The translations under genes and the position numbers were made by a program. Source: Thermodesulfobacteriota bacterium (lineage in GTDB: Bacteria; Desulfobacterota; S145-22). From it: 5,352 nucleotides of DNA. Positions within the stretch are counted from its first letter, which is position 1; each line of letters starts with the position of its first letter. The notes under the pieces were generated by a model. The model was not told the origin of the DNA and searched no databases. It saw nothing but the letters and a program-made list of their open reading frames with translations. Of the stretch, positions 1-5,352 are shown piece after piece. Location of the stretch: assembly GCA_024763435.1 (NCBI GenBank), contig JANTFN010000141.1, positions 1-5,352 on the forward strand. Reading direction: 5' to 3'.

Positions 1-1200
1 GACCACATCAAAGACGCGCATGTCGTGGTTATCTCTTCCGCGGTAAAACCGGACAATCCGGAGGTAAGGGCCGCGAAAGAAAACCAGGTCCCCGTTATTC
101 CCCGCGCAGAGATGCTGGCAGAACTCATGCGCATGAAGCAGGGAATTGCCGTAGCAGGCAGCCACGGCAAAACGACCACAACCTCCCTGATTGCCACCAT
201 CCTGTCCAGGGCGGGGATGGATCCCACCATCGTTATTGGCGGCAAACTCAACAGTATCGGTACCAACGCCAAACTCGGTGAAGGGGACTATCTCGTCGCG
301 GAAGCGGATGAAAGCGACGGGTCTTTTCTCAAACTGAATCCGGTTATAGCGCTGATTACCAACATCGACCCGGAACACATGGAACATTTTCACACGATGG
401 ATAACCTGCGGGAGGCCTTCATATCCTTTGCCAACAAGGTCCCTTTTTACGGCGCCGCCATCGTATGTCTGGATCATCCGGAGGTTCAGGGAATTCTTCC
501 CGCGATTCAGAAGCGTATTATTACCTACGGTCTGTCCGCTCAGGCCAATTACCATGCGGAAAACATCCGGCAAGAAGGTTTTGAAACGGTTTTCGACCTT
601 GTAAAGAACCAAACCCCCTCCGGGGAAGTCCGGGTGAGGATGCCGGGACGGCATAACGCACTGAATGCCATTGCCGCCATTGCTGTCTCTCAGGAGTTGG
701 GTATCCCCCTCCAGGAAGCCAAACAGGCCCTCAGGGAATTCGAGGGGGTGCAGCGGCGTTTTCAGGAATGCCACACGATTCGGGATATTCTCATCATTGA
801 TGACTACGCCCATCATCCCAGGGAAATCGAGGCCACGCTTCAGGCGGCAAAAAGCGGGTGGGACCGCCGGGTCATCGCTGTTTTTCAGCCGCACCGCTAT
901 ACACGGGTTCGGGATCTGATGGATGAATTTTTCCGATGCTTCTATCAGGCGGACAAATTAATTGTGACCGACATCTATCCCGCGGGGGAAAGGCCTATTG
1001 AAGGCATAAATGCGAAGAAACTCTATGAAGGCATCCTGCGCCATGGGCACCGGGATGTCCACTATATCGAAGATTTTGAGGGAATCGCGGCATTTCTCGC
1101 ATCCAACACGCAAGCCGGGGATATGGTTATCACACTCGGGGCCGGGGATGTCTGGAAGGTGGGAGATATGTTGGCGGAAAACCTCGGCAGTGAGAAATGA
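1..1200 (+). CDS. murC: UDP-N-acetylmuramate--L-alanine ligase MurC (5' partial)
   Basis: Cytoplasmic ATP-dependent Mur ligase that joins L-alanine to UDP-MurNAc, the first step of stem-peptide assembly. The frame is open from base 1 (Asp-His-Ile-Lys...), so the gene begins upstream; the GTG at 25 encodes an internal valine (VVVISSAVKPDNPEV, typical MurC N-domain) and is not a start. 399 codons are present; the family is usually about 450-480 residues, so some 60-70 are missing. Counting from base 1: P-loop GSHGKTTTT at 53-61 (bases 157-183), EADESDGSF at 101-109, NIDPEHMEH at 121-129, GRHN at 216-219, DDYAHHP at 267-273 (diagnostic for MurC/Mpl), FQPHRYTR at 295-302 and GAGDVWKVG at 380-388. 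The order fits the N-terminal, central ATPase and C-terminal domains. The related ligase Mpl is less likely given the dcw neighbours. The stop overlaps the upstream murB ATG by ATGA. Confidence 0.97.
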   Translation, partial: DHIKDAHVVVISSAVKPDNPEVRAAKENQVPVIPRAEMLAELMRMKQGIAVAGSHGKTTTTSLIATILSRAGMDPTIVIGGKLNSIGTNAKLGEGDYLVAEADESDGSFLKLNPVIALITNIDPEHMEHFHTMDNLREAFISFANKVPFYGAAIVCLDHPEVQGILPAIQKRIITYGLSAQANYHAENIRQEGFETVFDLVKNQTPSGEVRVRMPGRHNALNAIAAIAVSQELGIPLQEAKQALREFEGVQRRFQECHTIRDILIIDDYAHHPREIEATLQAAKSGWDRRVIAVFQPHRYTRVRDLMDEFFRCFYQADKLIVTDIYPAGERPIEGINAKKLYEGILRHGHRDVHYIEDFEGIAAFLASNTQAGDMVITLGAGDVWKVGDMLAENLGSEK

Positions 1201-2120
1201 AGGCGACAGAAATGGCATACTTAAAAAAGGTCTTTGGGGATAAATTGGGAGAAAATATCCCCCTCGCGCCCCTGACGACCCTGAAGGTGGGGGGAGCCGC
1301 GGAAGCGTTTCTCAATATTGCCTCCGCAACCGACCTGATAACCGCCCTTAAAATCCTTCGAGCCCATGATATTCCCGCCTTTATCATCGGCAATGGGTCC
1401 AATCTTATTGTTTCCGATGCCGGCTTACCCGGCGTTGTTCTGCGGTTGAAAGGAGAATTCGAAACAATCCGCGTCACAAGGAAGACCAGTTCGGCGGTTT
1501 ATGTCAACGCCGGTGCCGGGGCCAGATTGTCCACCCTGATTTCCTTCGCGCAGGCCCGGGGTCTTTCGGGGGTGGAACCTCTCTACGGCATCCCGGCCAC
1601 GGTTGGCGGGGCCATCCGAATGAACGCGGGGGTTTCCAGTTTTTCGGTCGCGGATATCCTCTCATCCATCCGTTATCTTCCCCCTTCTCTCAAACCGGTC
1701 AGGCGCCACGCCTCCCGTCTGGCCTGTTCCTACCGTTCTATACGAATGCCAGGAGACGCCGTTATTCTCTCTGCTACCTTCAGGCTCCGGCCCGCTACTG
1801 AAAAACATGTTACTGCCGCGCTCCAAACCTATCGGCGCAAACGGGACAAAAAATGGATGCGTTATCCCTCCGCCGGGTCCATCTTCAGGAACCCCAAGGG
1901 GGAAAATGCGGGGAGGCTTGTTGAAACAGCCGGGCTCCGGGGATATCAGATCGGCAACGCACAGATAGCCCCGGACCACGGAAACATCATTATTAACAAA
2001 GGCGGGGCGCGGGCGGGCGATGTCCTTGCCCTTATCAAACTTGCGAAAGAAGGCGTGTATAAAAAAACGGGGATAACCCTTGATCTGGAGGTCGTCATTG
2101 CAGGCAAAGAGACCCTTTAA
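1197..2120 (+). CDS. murB: UDP-N-acetylenolpyruvoylglucosamine reductase MurB (type II)
   Basis: FAD- and NADPH-dependent cytoplasmic reductase that converts UDP-GlcNAc-enolpyruvate to UDP-MurNAc, the substrate of the MurC encoded just upstream. 307 residues, normal for the shorter type II MurB. FAD-binding signatures are TTLKVGG at 27-33, GNGSNLIVSD at 65-74 and GIPATVGGAIRMNAG at 131-145. Catalytic candidates are Arg180 (SYRS), Ser228 in PSAGSIFRNP (224-233), the proton-donor serine, and Glu298 in LDLEV near the C-terminus. QIGNAQIAPDHGNIIIN at 251-267 is the usual C-terminal substrate-domain motif. Two starts compete: ATG 1197, overlapping the murC stop (ATGA) but with hardly any SD, and in-frame ATG 1212 (Met6) with GAAGG 8 nt upstream. 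The longer form is given here; no conserved residue is lost with the shorter. The expected MNAGAYG-type segment reads MNAGVSSFS, a mild deviation. The last codons carry the ddl ribosome binding site. Confidence 0.95.
   Translation: MKATEMAYLKKVFGDKLGENIPLAPLTTLKVGGAAEAFLNIASATDLITALKILRAHDIPAFIIGNGSNLIVSDAGLPGVVLRLKGEFETIRVTRKTSSAVYVNAGAGARLSTLISFAQARGLSGVEPLYGIPATVGGAIRMNAGVSSFSVADILSSIRYLPPSLKPVRRHASRLACSYRSIRMPGDAVILSATFRLRPATEKHVTAALQTYRRKRDKKWMRYPSAGSIFRNPKGENAGRLVETAGLRGYQIGNAQIAPDHGNIIINKGGARAGDVLALIKLAKEGVYKKTGITLDLEVVIAGKETL
1199..1203 (+). promoter_or_regulatory. candidate ribosome binding site for a shorter murB (ATG 1212)
   Basis: GAAGG lies 8 nt before the in-frame ATG at 1212-1214, which is Met6 of the longer murB reading. 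The ATG at 1197 has only a weak GAG two bases upstream. If this site is used, MurB has 302 residues and starts 11 nt after the murC stop instead of overlapping it. The match is short, so this is a possibility only. Confidence 0.45.
2087..2091 (+). promoter_or_regulatory. ribosome binding site of ddl, inside murB
   Basis: GGAGG is followed after 6 nt by TTG at 2098-2100. It spans codons 297-299 of murB (Leu-Glu-Val), including the predicted catalytic Glu298, so it is constrained by both protein and initiation. It decides the ddl start: the other in-frame TTG at 2080 lies upstream of this SD and has no comparable site. Confidence 0.8.
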
Positions 2121-3036
2121 GGGCGCGAAAATAGGGGTTCTGCTCGGTGGGATGTCAGGCGAGCGCGAAATATCGCTGAAGACGGGCCATGCCATTGCCA
2201 ACGCGCTTCGCGCAAACGGCCACGCGGTGGAAGAGATCGATGTGGGAAAAGATATCTGTGTTCAGCTTAAAAGGAAAAACATAGAGGTCGCCTTTATCGC
2301 CCTCCATGGCAGGTGGGGAGAAGACGGAACCATTCAGGGCCTCCTCGAAATCCTTGGAATCCCCTATACGGGTTCTGGGGTTACCGCGAGCGCTGTCGCC
2401 ATGGACAAGATATTATCAAAGCAGATTCTCCTTCACGCCGGTCTCCCGACGCCGCCGTTCGAGGTGCTCACCGCCCCATCAGCCACACCGCTGAGGCCCC
2501 TTCCGCTCGTGGTAAAACCTGCCCTGGAAGGCTCTACCATCGGGGTGTCCATTGTCCGGGAACCGGCTGCCTGGCAGGAAGCACTCAACACAGCCTTCCG
2601 CCACGATGCGAGGGTCCTTGTGGAAACCTACGTTGAGGGGAAAGAAATGACAGCCGCCATCCTGAATGGAACCCCCCTCCCCCTTATTCACATTGAACCT
2701 ATTGAAGGTTTTTATGATTTCACCTCGAAATATACGCCCGGACGGACCCTTTACCATGTCCCCGCCCCCCTCGACACAGTGGTTTCACAGCAATTACAAG
2801 ACATGGCTGTCCGGGCCTTCGACGCACTTGGATGCGCTGGATGTGCCCGTGTGGACATCATCCTTTCTGAAAAGGCAGGCCCCACAATTTTAGAGGTCAA
2901 TACTATTCCGGGGATGACGCCTACCAGCCTCGTCCCCAAGGCGGCGGCGGCGGCAGGTATCGATTTTTCAGGTCTTGCAGAGGCCATTCTGTCCACGGCA
3001 TCCCTGAAAACAGGCCGCAAGGGAGGACAGGCGTGA
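2098..3036 (+). CDS. ddl: D-alanine--D-alanine ligase Ddl (DdlB-like), TTG start
   Basis: Cytoplasmic ATP-grasp ligase that makes the D-Ala-D-Ala dipeptide for the end of the peptidoglycan stem. Start chosen at TTG 2098 because GGAGG sits 6 nt upstream; this gives 312 residues, usual for DdlB, beginning six residues before the conserved KIGVLLGGMSGEREISL (11-27). Active-site residues correspond to E. coli DdlB: Glu22 (E15), Ser146 in EGSTIGV (S150), Lys211-Tyr212 in TSKY (K215-Y216), Arg251 and Asp253 in ARVDI (R255, D257), Glu266 and Asn268 in LEVNTIPGMTP (E270, N272), and Ser277-Leu278 in SLVP. Tyr212 marks a D-Ala-D-Ala rather than D-Ala-D-lactate ligase. It overlaps murB by 23 nt and ftsQ by 4 nt (GTGA). 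No catalytic residue is missing. An alanine tract at 282-286 is encoded by GCG repeats. Confidence 0.96.
   Translation: MQAKRPFKGAKIGVLLGGMSGEREISLKTGHAIANALRANGHAVEEIDVGKDICVQLKRKNIEVAFIALHGRWGEDGTIQGLLEILGIPYTGSGVTASAVAMDKILSKQILLHAGLPTPPFEVLTAPSATPLRPLPLVVKPALEGSTIGVSIVREPAAWQEALNTAFRHDARVLVETYVEGKEMTAAILNGTPLPLIHIEPIEGFYDFTSKYTPGRTLYHVPAPLDTVVSQQLQDMAVRAFDALGCAGCARVDIILSEKAGPTILEVNTIPGMTPTSLVPKAAAAAGIDFSGLAEAILSTASLKTGRKGGQA
3021..3026 (+). promoter_or_regulatory. ribosome binding site of ftsQ, inside ddl
   Basis: GGGAGG ends 6 nt before GTG 3033, within the ddl codons for Lys308-Gly309-Gly310. Together with the GTGA stop/start overlap it supports GTG 3033 as the ftsQ start and suggests translational coupling to ddl. 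Confidence 0.8.
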
Positions 3037-3848
3037 CAAGTCCCAAACAGGAACCGCAGACGTCTCACCTTAAAACCGCCTTCAAGTTGATTCGCCGTTT
3101 AACGGGGTCCTTCTTTGTCCTTCTTGTGGCAGCCGCCCTGCTCTATCTTGGAAACAGTCTCTACAGAAAACTCCAGACCTCAACCCTGTTCGAGATAAAA
3201 ACCATTCAAATCACCGGGTGCCACACACTTTCAAAACAGGATTTGATCATCTATCTGAACCTGAAACCCAAAACAAATCTTCTTGCCCTCCACGTTGAGC
3301 CTTTATATCATAAACTTATCAGCCACCGCTGGATCAGAGCTGCCTCTATTCAGCGCCGCTTACCTGACACCCTGTCTATTTCAATACAGGAACGGCGCCC
3401 GGTTGCTCTGCTCAAGGCGGGAAAGTTATACTATGTCGATGAAGACGGAATTCCTTTTGATACCATAAACAAGGATGTGGGATGCGATTTTCCTGTATTC
3501 ACCGGGCCAAAAGACAGAACCGCCATCAAGGTGTATATGCCTCTCTTAAGGGAATCACTGCCCCTGATAACAAAAAAAACAAATCACATCATTTCAGAAA
3601 TTAACCTCAATCTTTCCCGAGGGGTTACCCTCATAACCCTGCCGGAGACGCTTCCGGTCCGGTTAGGGGTGAAAAACCTGGACAAGCGCTTTCAAAGATT
3701 TCTGAAAACCTACCGTTTCATCCGGCGGCGGGGAATTCAGGCAAAGTATCTCGATTGTCGGTACCCTGACCGGGTCGTAATGAAATACGCCAAGCCACCT
3801 CATGCACACCATTCCAGTCTGGAGGTCAGAAGTGAAAAAAGTGGATAA
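3033..3848 (+). CDS. ftsQ: cell division protein FtsQ (POTRA-domain bitopic membrane protein), GTG start
   Basis: Inner-membrane divisome protein; in the family it works with FtsL/FtsB and links the cytoplasmic Z-ring to periplasmic septal wall synthesis. 271 residues. A short basic cytoplasmic tail (Lys14, Lys18, Arg21, Arg22) precedes one hydrophobic segment at about 26-39 (SFFVLLVAAALLYL), as in a type II bitopic protein. A POTRA domain follows at about 53-121: FEIKTIQITGCHTLS, then WIRAASIQRRLPDTLSISIQ from 100 to 119 and ERRPVALL at 120-127, which is the most diagnostic FtsQ segment. The beta domain contains YYVDEDGIPF (133-142), PVFTG (154-158) and, near the end, YLDCRYPDRVVMKY (239-252), matching the usual LDLRYPDRV motif with Cys in place of Leu. 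The N-terminus is confirmed by the SD and the GTGA overlap with ddl. The tail after 255 is polar and encodes the ftsA ribosome binding site. Some stretches look A-rich, including an A8 run. Confidence 0.94.
   Translation: MTSPKQEPQTSHLKTAFKLIRRLTGSFFVLLVAAALLYLGNSLYRKLQTSTLFEIKTIQITGCHTLSKQDLIIYLNLKPKTNLLALHVEPLYHKLISHRWIRAASIQRRLPDTLSISIQERRPVALLKAGKLYYVDEDGIPFDTINKDVGCDFPVFTGPKDRTAIKVYMPLLRESLPLITKKTNHIISEINLNLSRGVTLITLPETLPVRLGVKNLDKRFQRFLKTYRFIRRRGIQAKYLDCRYPDRVVMKYAKPPHAHHSSLEVRSEKSG
3821..3826 (+). promoter_or_regulatory. ribosome binding site of ftsA, inside ftsQ
   Basis: GGAGGT: the GGAGG core ends 6 nt before GTG 3832, within the ftsQ codons for Leu263-Glu264-Val265. It settles the ftsA start: the in-frame ATG at 3802 lies before this site and lacks an SD, and the GTG at 3841 is too far from it. 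Confidence 0.82.
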
Positions 3849-5058
3849 CCTTGTGGTTGGCCTTGATATAGGAACCACAAAAATTTGCGCCGTGGTTGGC
3901 GATATCATCGATAATCAGTTGAATATTATCAGCAAAGGGACTGCCCCTTCGCAGGGATTGCGAAAAGGGGTCGTCATCAACATCGACGCCACGGTTCAAT
4001 CCATTAAAAAGGCCATCGAAGAGGCTGAAATGATGGCGGGGTGTGAAATAACATCCGCCTATGCCGGTGTTGCCGGGGGGCACATCAGGGGTCAGAACAG
4101 CCATGGCATTATTGCCGTTAAATCAAGGGAAATAACCCCGAGGGATGTTGAACGCGTCATCGAAACGGCCAGTGCCGTCGCCCTGCCGATGGACCGGGAG
4201 GTTATCCATGTCATTCCGCAGGAATATATCGTCGATAATCAAACGGGCATTAAAGATCCCGTAGGAATGGCCGGTGTACGGCTCGAGGGAAAGGTTCACA
4301 TCATTACCGGTGCTGTCACCTCCGCACAGAATATTATCAAATGCGCGAACAAGGCGGGGCTCGATGTCAACGATATTATTCTGGAACAACTGGGCGCAAG
4401 CGAAGCCGTTCTTGACAAGGACGAACGGGAAATCGGCGTGGCACTCCTCGATATTGGCGGCGGAACATCCGACCTCGCCATCTTCGCAGGGGGGACCATT
4501 CAGCATTCCTCGGTCATTGCCCTTGCGGGGAACCATGTCACCCACGACATCTCCATAGGGCTGAGAACCCCGAAGCAGGAGGCCGAACGGATAAAAATAA
4601 AATATGGCTGCTCGCTTGGCGCCATGATTCGTAAAGATGAAACGATTGAAGTCCCCAGCGTGGGCGGCAGGAAACCCAGAATCCTGTCCCGGAAAACCCT
4701 TGCTGAAATTATTGAACCCAGAATGGAGGAGATTTTTGAACTCGTCAATCAGAATCTCAACGAATCAGGATTAGCGGACCTTCTGGGGGCCGGCATCGTC
4801 CTGACCGGTGGCGGAAGTATCATGCCTGGAACTGTTGAATTGGCAGAGCGTGTCTTCGGCATGCCCATCCGCAAGGGAAATCCGCGATGGATCGGGGGTC
4901 TGACCGATCTTGTTGCCTCCCCGCTCTACGCTACTTCCGTCGGGCTTGCCCTGTACGGAAGCAAAAATCTCAACCAGATGAGGTTTAAAATACAGGACAC
5001 CAACATTTTCAAAAAAGTGTTGATAAGGATGAAGGAATGGTTAGGGGAATATTTTTAA
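3832..5058 (+). CDS. ftsA: cell division protein FtsA (actin-like Z-ring membrane anchor), GTG start
   Basis: Actin-family ATP-binding protein that binds the FtsZ C-terminal tail and tethers protofilaments to the inner membrane, helping recruit later divisome proteins. With GTG 3832 it has 408 residues, in the family's usual range; the ATG at 3802 would add ten residues with no family resemblance. Actin-fold motifs: phosphate 1 at 11-17 (LDIGTTK), phosphate 2 at 206-214 (LDIGGGTSD), adenosine motif at 324-329 (LTGGGS). The 1C (SHS2-like) insertion that marks FtsA against MreB lies at about 84-162 (HIRGQNSHGI through the segment ending VHIITGAVTS). LEQLGASEAVL (184-194) is a recognisable FtsA motif. 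The C-terminus 392-407 (IFKKVLIRMKEWLGEY) has alternating basic and hydrophobic residues, as expected of the amphipathic membrane-targeting helix, so the protein looks complete. It overlaps ftsQ by 17 nt and is followed by ftsZ after 25 nt. Confidence 0.97.
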   Translation: MKKVDNLVVGLDIGTTKICAVVGDIIDNQLNIISKGTAPSQGLRKGVVINIDATVQSIKKAIEEAEMMAGCEITSAYAGVAGGHIRGQNSHGIIAVKSREITPRDVERVIETASAVALPMDREVIHVIPQEYIVDNQTGIKDPVGMAGVRLEGKVHIITGAVTSAQNIIKCANKAGLDVNDIILEQLGASEAVLDKDEREIGVALLDIGGGTSDLAIFAGGTIQHSSVIALAGNHVTHDISIGLRTPKQEAERIKIKYGCSLGAMIRKDETIEVPSVGGRKPRILSRKTLAEIIEPRMEEIFELVNQNLNESGLADLLGAGIVLTGGGSIMPGTVELAERVFGMPIRKGNPRWIGGLTDLVASPLYATSVGLALYGSKNLNQMRFKIQDTNIFKKVLIRMKEWLGEYF

Positions 5059-5072
5059 ACTGTAACTTAAAC

Positions 5073-5080
5073 AGGAGGGG
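5073..5080 (+). promoter_or_regulatory. strong ribosome binding site of ftsZ
   Basis: AGGAGGGG in the 25-nt gap after ftsA, with the AGGAGG core ending 5 nt before ATG 5084. It is the longest SD match in the window and serves one of only two ATG-started genes, which fits the known excess of FtsZ over FtsA. The gap contains no convincing promoter or terminator. Confidence 0.88.
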
Positions 5081-5083
5081 ATC

Positions 5084-5352
5084 ATGATTGAATTTGAGGA
5101 GGAAAAAAGTTTTTCGGCCAGGGTTAAAATCATCGGTATCGGCGGCGGGGGGTGCAATGCCGTGGATAACATGATTAACTCTAAGCTTCAGGGCGTGGAT
5201 TTTATCGTCGCCAACACAGACGCGCAGTCCCTGAGCGCCTGCAAGGCCCCGTTGAAAATCCAGTTGGGGACAAAACTGACAAAAGGCCTGGGTGCCGGCG
5301 CAAACCCAAAGGTCGGTCAGGAGGCTGCGCTTGAGGACACAGACAGCATTAA
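5084..5352 (+). CDS. ftsZ: cell division protein FtsZ (3' partial, N-terminal GTPase part)
   Basis: Tubulin-like GTPase that polymerises into the cytokinetic Z-ring; its C-terminal tail, outside this window, would bind FtsA encoded just upstream. 89 codons plus two bases are present of a gene normally about 350-450 codons long; the frame is open at the window edge, so the truncation is due to the window. After a short acidic N-terminus (MIEFEEEKSF) come the first beta strand and nucleotide-binding loop RVKIIGIGGGGCNAVDNM (13-30), then FIVANTDAQSL (40-50), KIQLGTKLTKGLGAGANP (58-75) and KVGQEAALED (76-85), all characteristic FtsZ segments. Cys24 stands where many FtsZs have Gly or Ser in the GGGG-x-NAV loop. 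The downstream tubulin signature GGGTGTG is not covered. The start is fixed by ATG with an excellent SD. Confidence 0.97.
   Translation, partial: MIEFEEEKSFSARVKIIGIGGGGCNAVDNMINSKLQGVDFIVANTDAQSLSACKAPLKIQLGTKLTKGLGAGANPKVGQEAALEDTDSI

Noticed and set aside
25..27. GTG as a murC start
   Set aside because: The frame is open and MurC-like upstream of it to base 1, and the 60 or so N-terminal residues before the P-loop expected of MurC would be largely missing; the gene is cut by the window edge.
665..919. Alternative-frame open stretch inside murC
   Set aside because: Same-strand shadow of the MurC central and C-terminal domains; no SD and no recognisable protein.
1662..2201. Long minus-strand open frame (179 codons) across murB and ddl
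   Set aside because: It lies antisense to conserved murB and ddl coding sequence, has no recognisable motif, and is a by-product of codon bias.
2941..2955. GCG triplet repeat in ddl (Ala282-286)
   Set aside because: Only five alanine codons, common in this part of Ddl; too short to suggest phase variation, and triplet changes would keep the frame.
4123..4545. Minus-strand open frame (140 codons) within ftsA
   Set aside because: Fully antisense to the conserved FtsA 1C and phosphate 2 regions; no family resemblance.
5020..5052. Possible sigma70-like promoter before ftsZ (TTGATA at 5020-5025, GAATAT at 5047-5052)
   Set aside because: The spacer is 21 nt and the -10 match is poor; it is also inside the codons for the conserved FtsA amphipathic helix.
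5059..5083. Terminator or regulatory hairpin between ftsA and ftsZ
   Set aside because: No inverted repeat or T-tract is visible in the 25-nt gap, which is mostly the ftsZ SD.

Overview
The window is a stretch of a classical division and cell-wall (dcw) cluster, all on the + strand, in the order murC (5' end missing), murB, ddl, ftsQ, ftsA, ftsZ (3' end missing). Every gene is recognised from family motifs in its translation. No RNA gene, mobile element, CRISPR array, terminator or minus-strand gene is supported.

Organism: the set points to a Gram-negative bacterium. The order with murB between murC and ddl, followed directly by ftsQ-ftsA-ftsZ, is known from Deltaproteobacteria (Desulfobacterota, including Geobacter- and Syntrophus-like lineages) and from Alphaproteobacteria; E. 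coli has no murB at this place. The FtsZ N-terminus (Met-Ile-Glu-Phe-Glu-Glu) and the FtsA sequence fit the deltaproteobacterial side better. This assignment is an inference by eye; no database comparison was made.

Layout: 1-1200 murC; 1197-2120 murB; 2098-3036 ddl; 3033-3848 ftsQ; 3832-5058 ftsA; 5084 to the window end ftsZ. The genes are packed so that the first four junctions overlap by 4, 23, 4 and 17 nt (the murB start is ambiguous). Only ftsA-ftsZ has a gap (25 nt), which is filled mostly by a strong ribosome binding site. Starts are unusual: TTG for ddl, GTG for ftsQ and ftsA, ATG for murB and ftsZ. The ddl, ftsQ and ftsA Shine-Dalgarno sequences lie inside the last codons of the gene before. 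This fits one polycistronic, translationally coupled operon with FtsZ given the strongest initiation region.

Function: MurB reduces UDP-GlcNAc-enolpyruvate to UDP-MurNAc, MurC adds L-Ala to it, and Ddl makes the D-Ala-D-Ala that MurF later attaches. FtsZ forms the cytokinetic ring, FtsA tethers it to the inner membrane, and FtsQ links the ring to the periplasmic wall-synthesis machinery. The window thus joins cytoplasmic precursor synthesis to septum assembly.

No undescribed system was found. The points most worth a second look are fine-scale: a repeated SD/start arrangement at two junctions, start-site corrections, and a few substitutions in conserved motifs.
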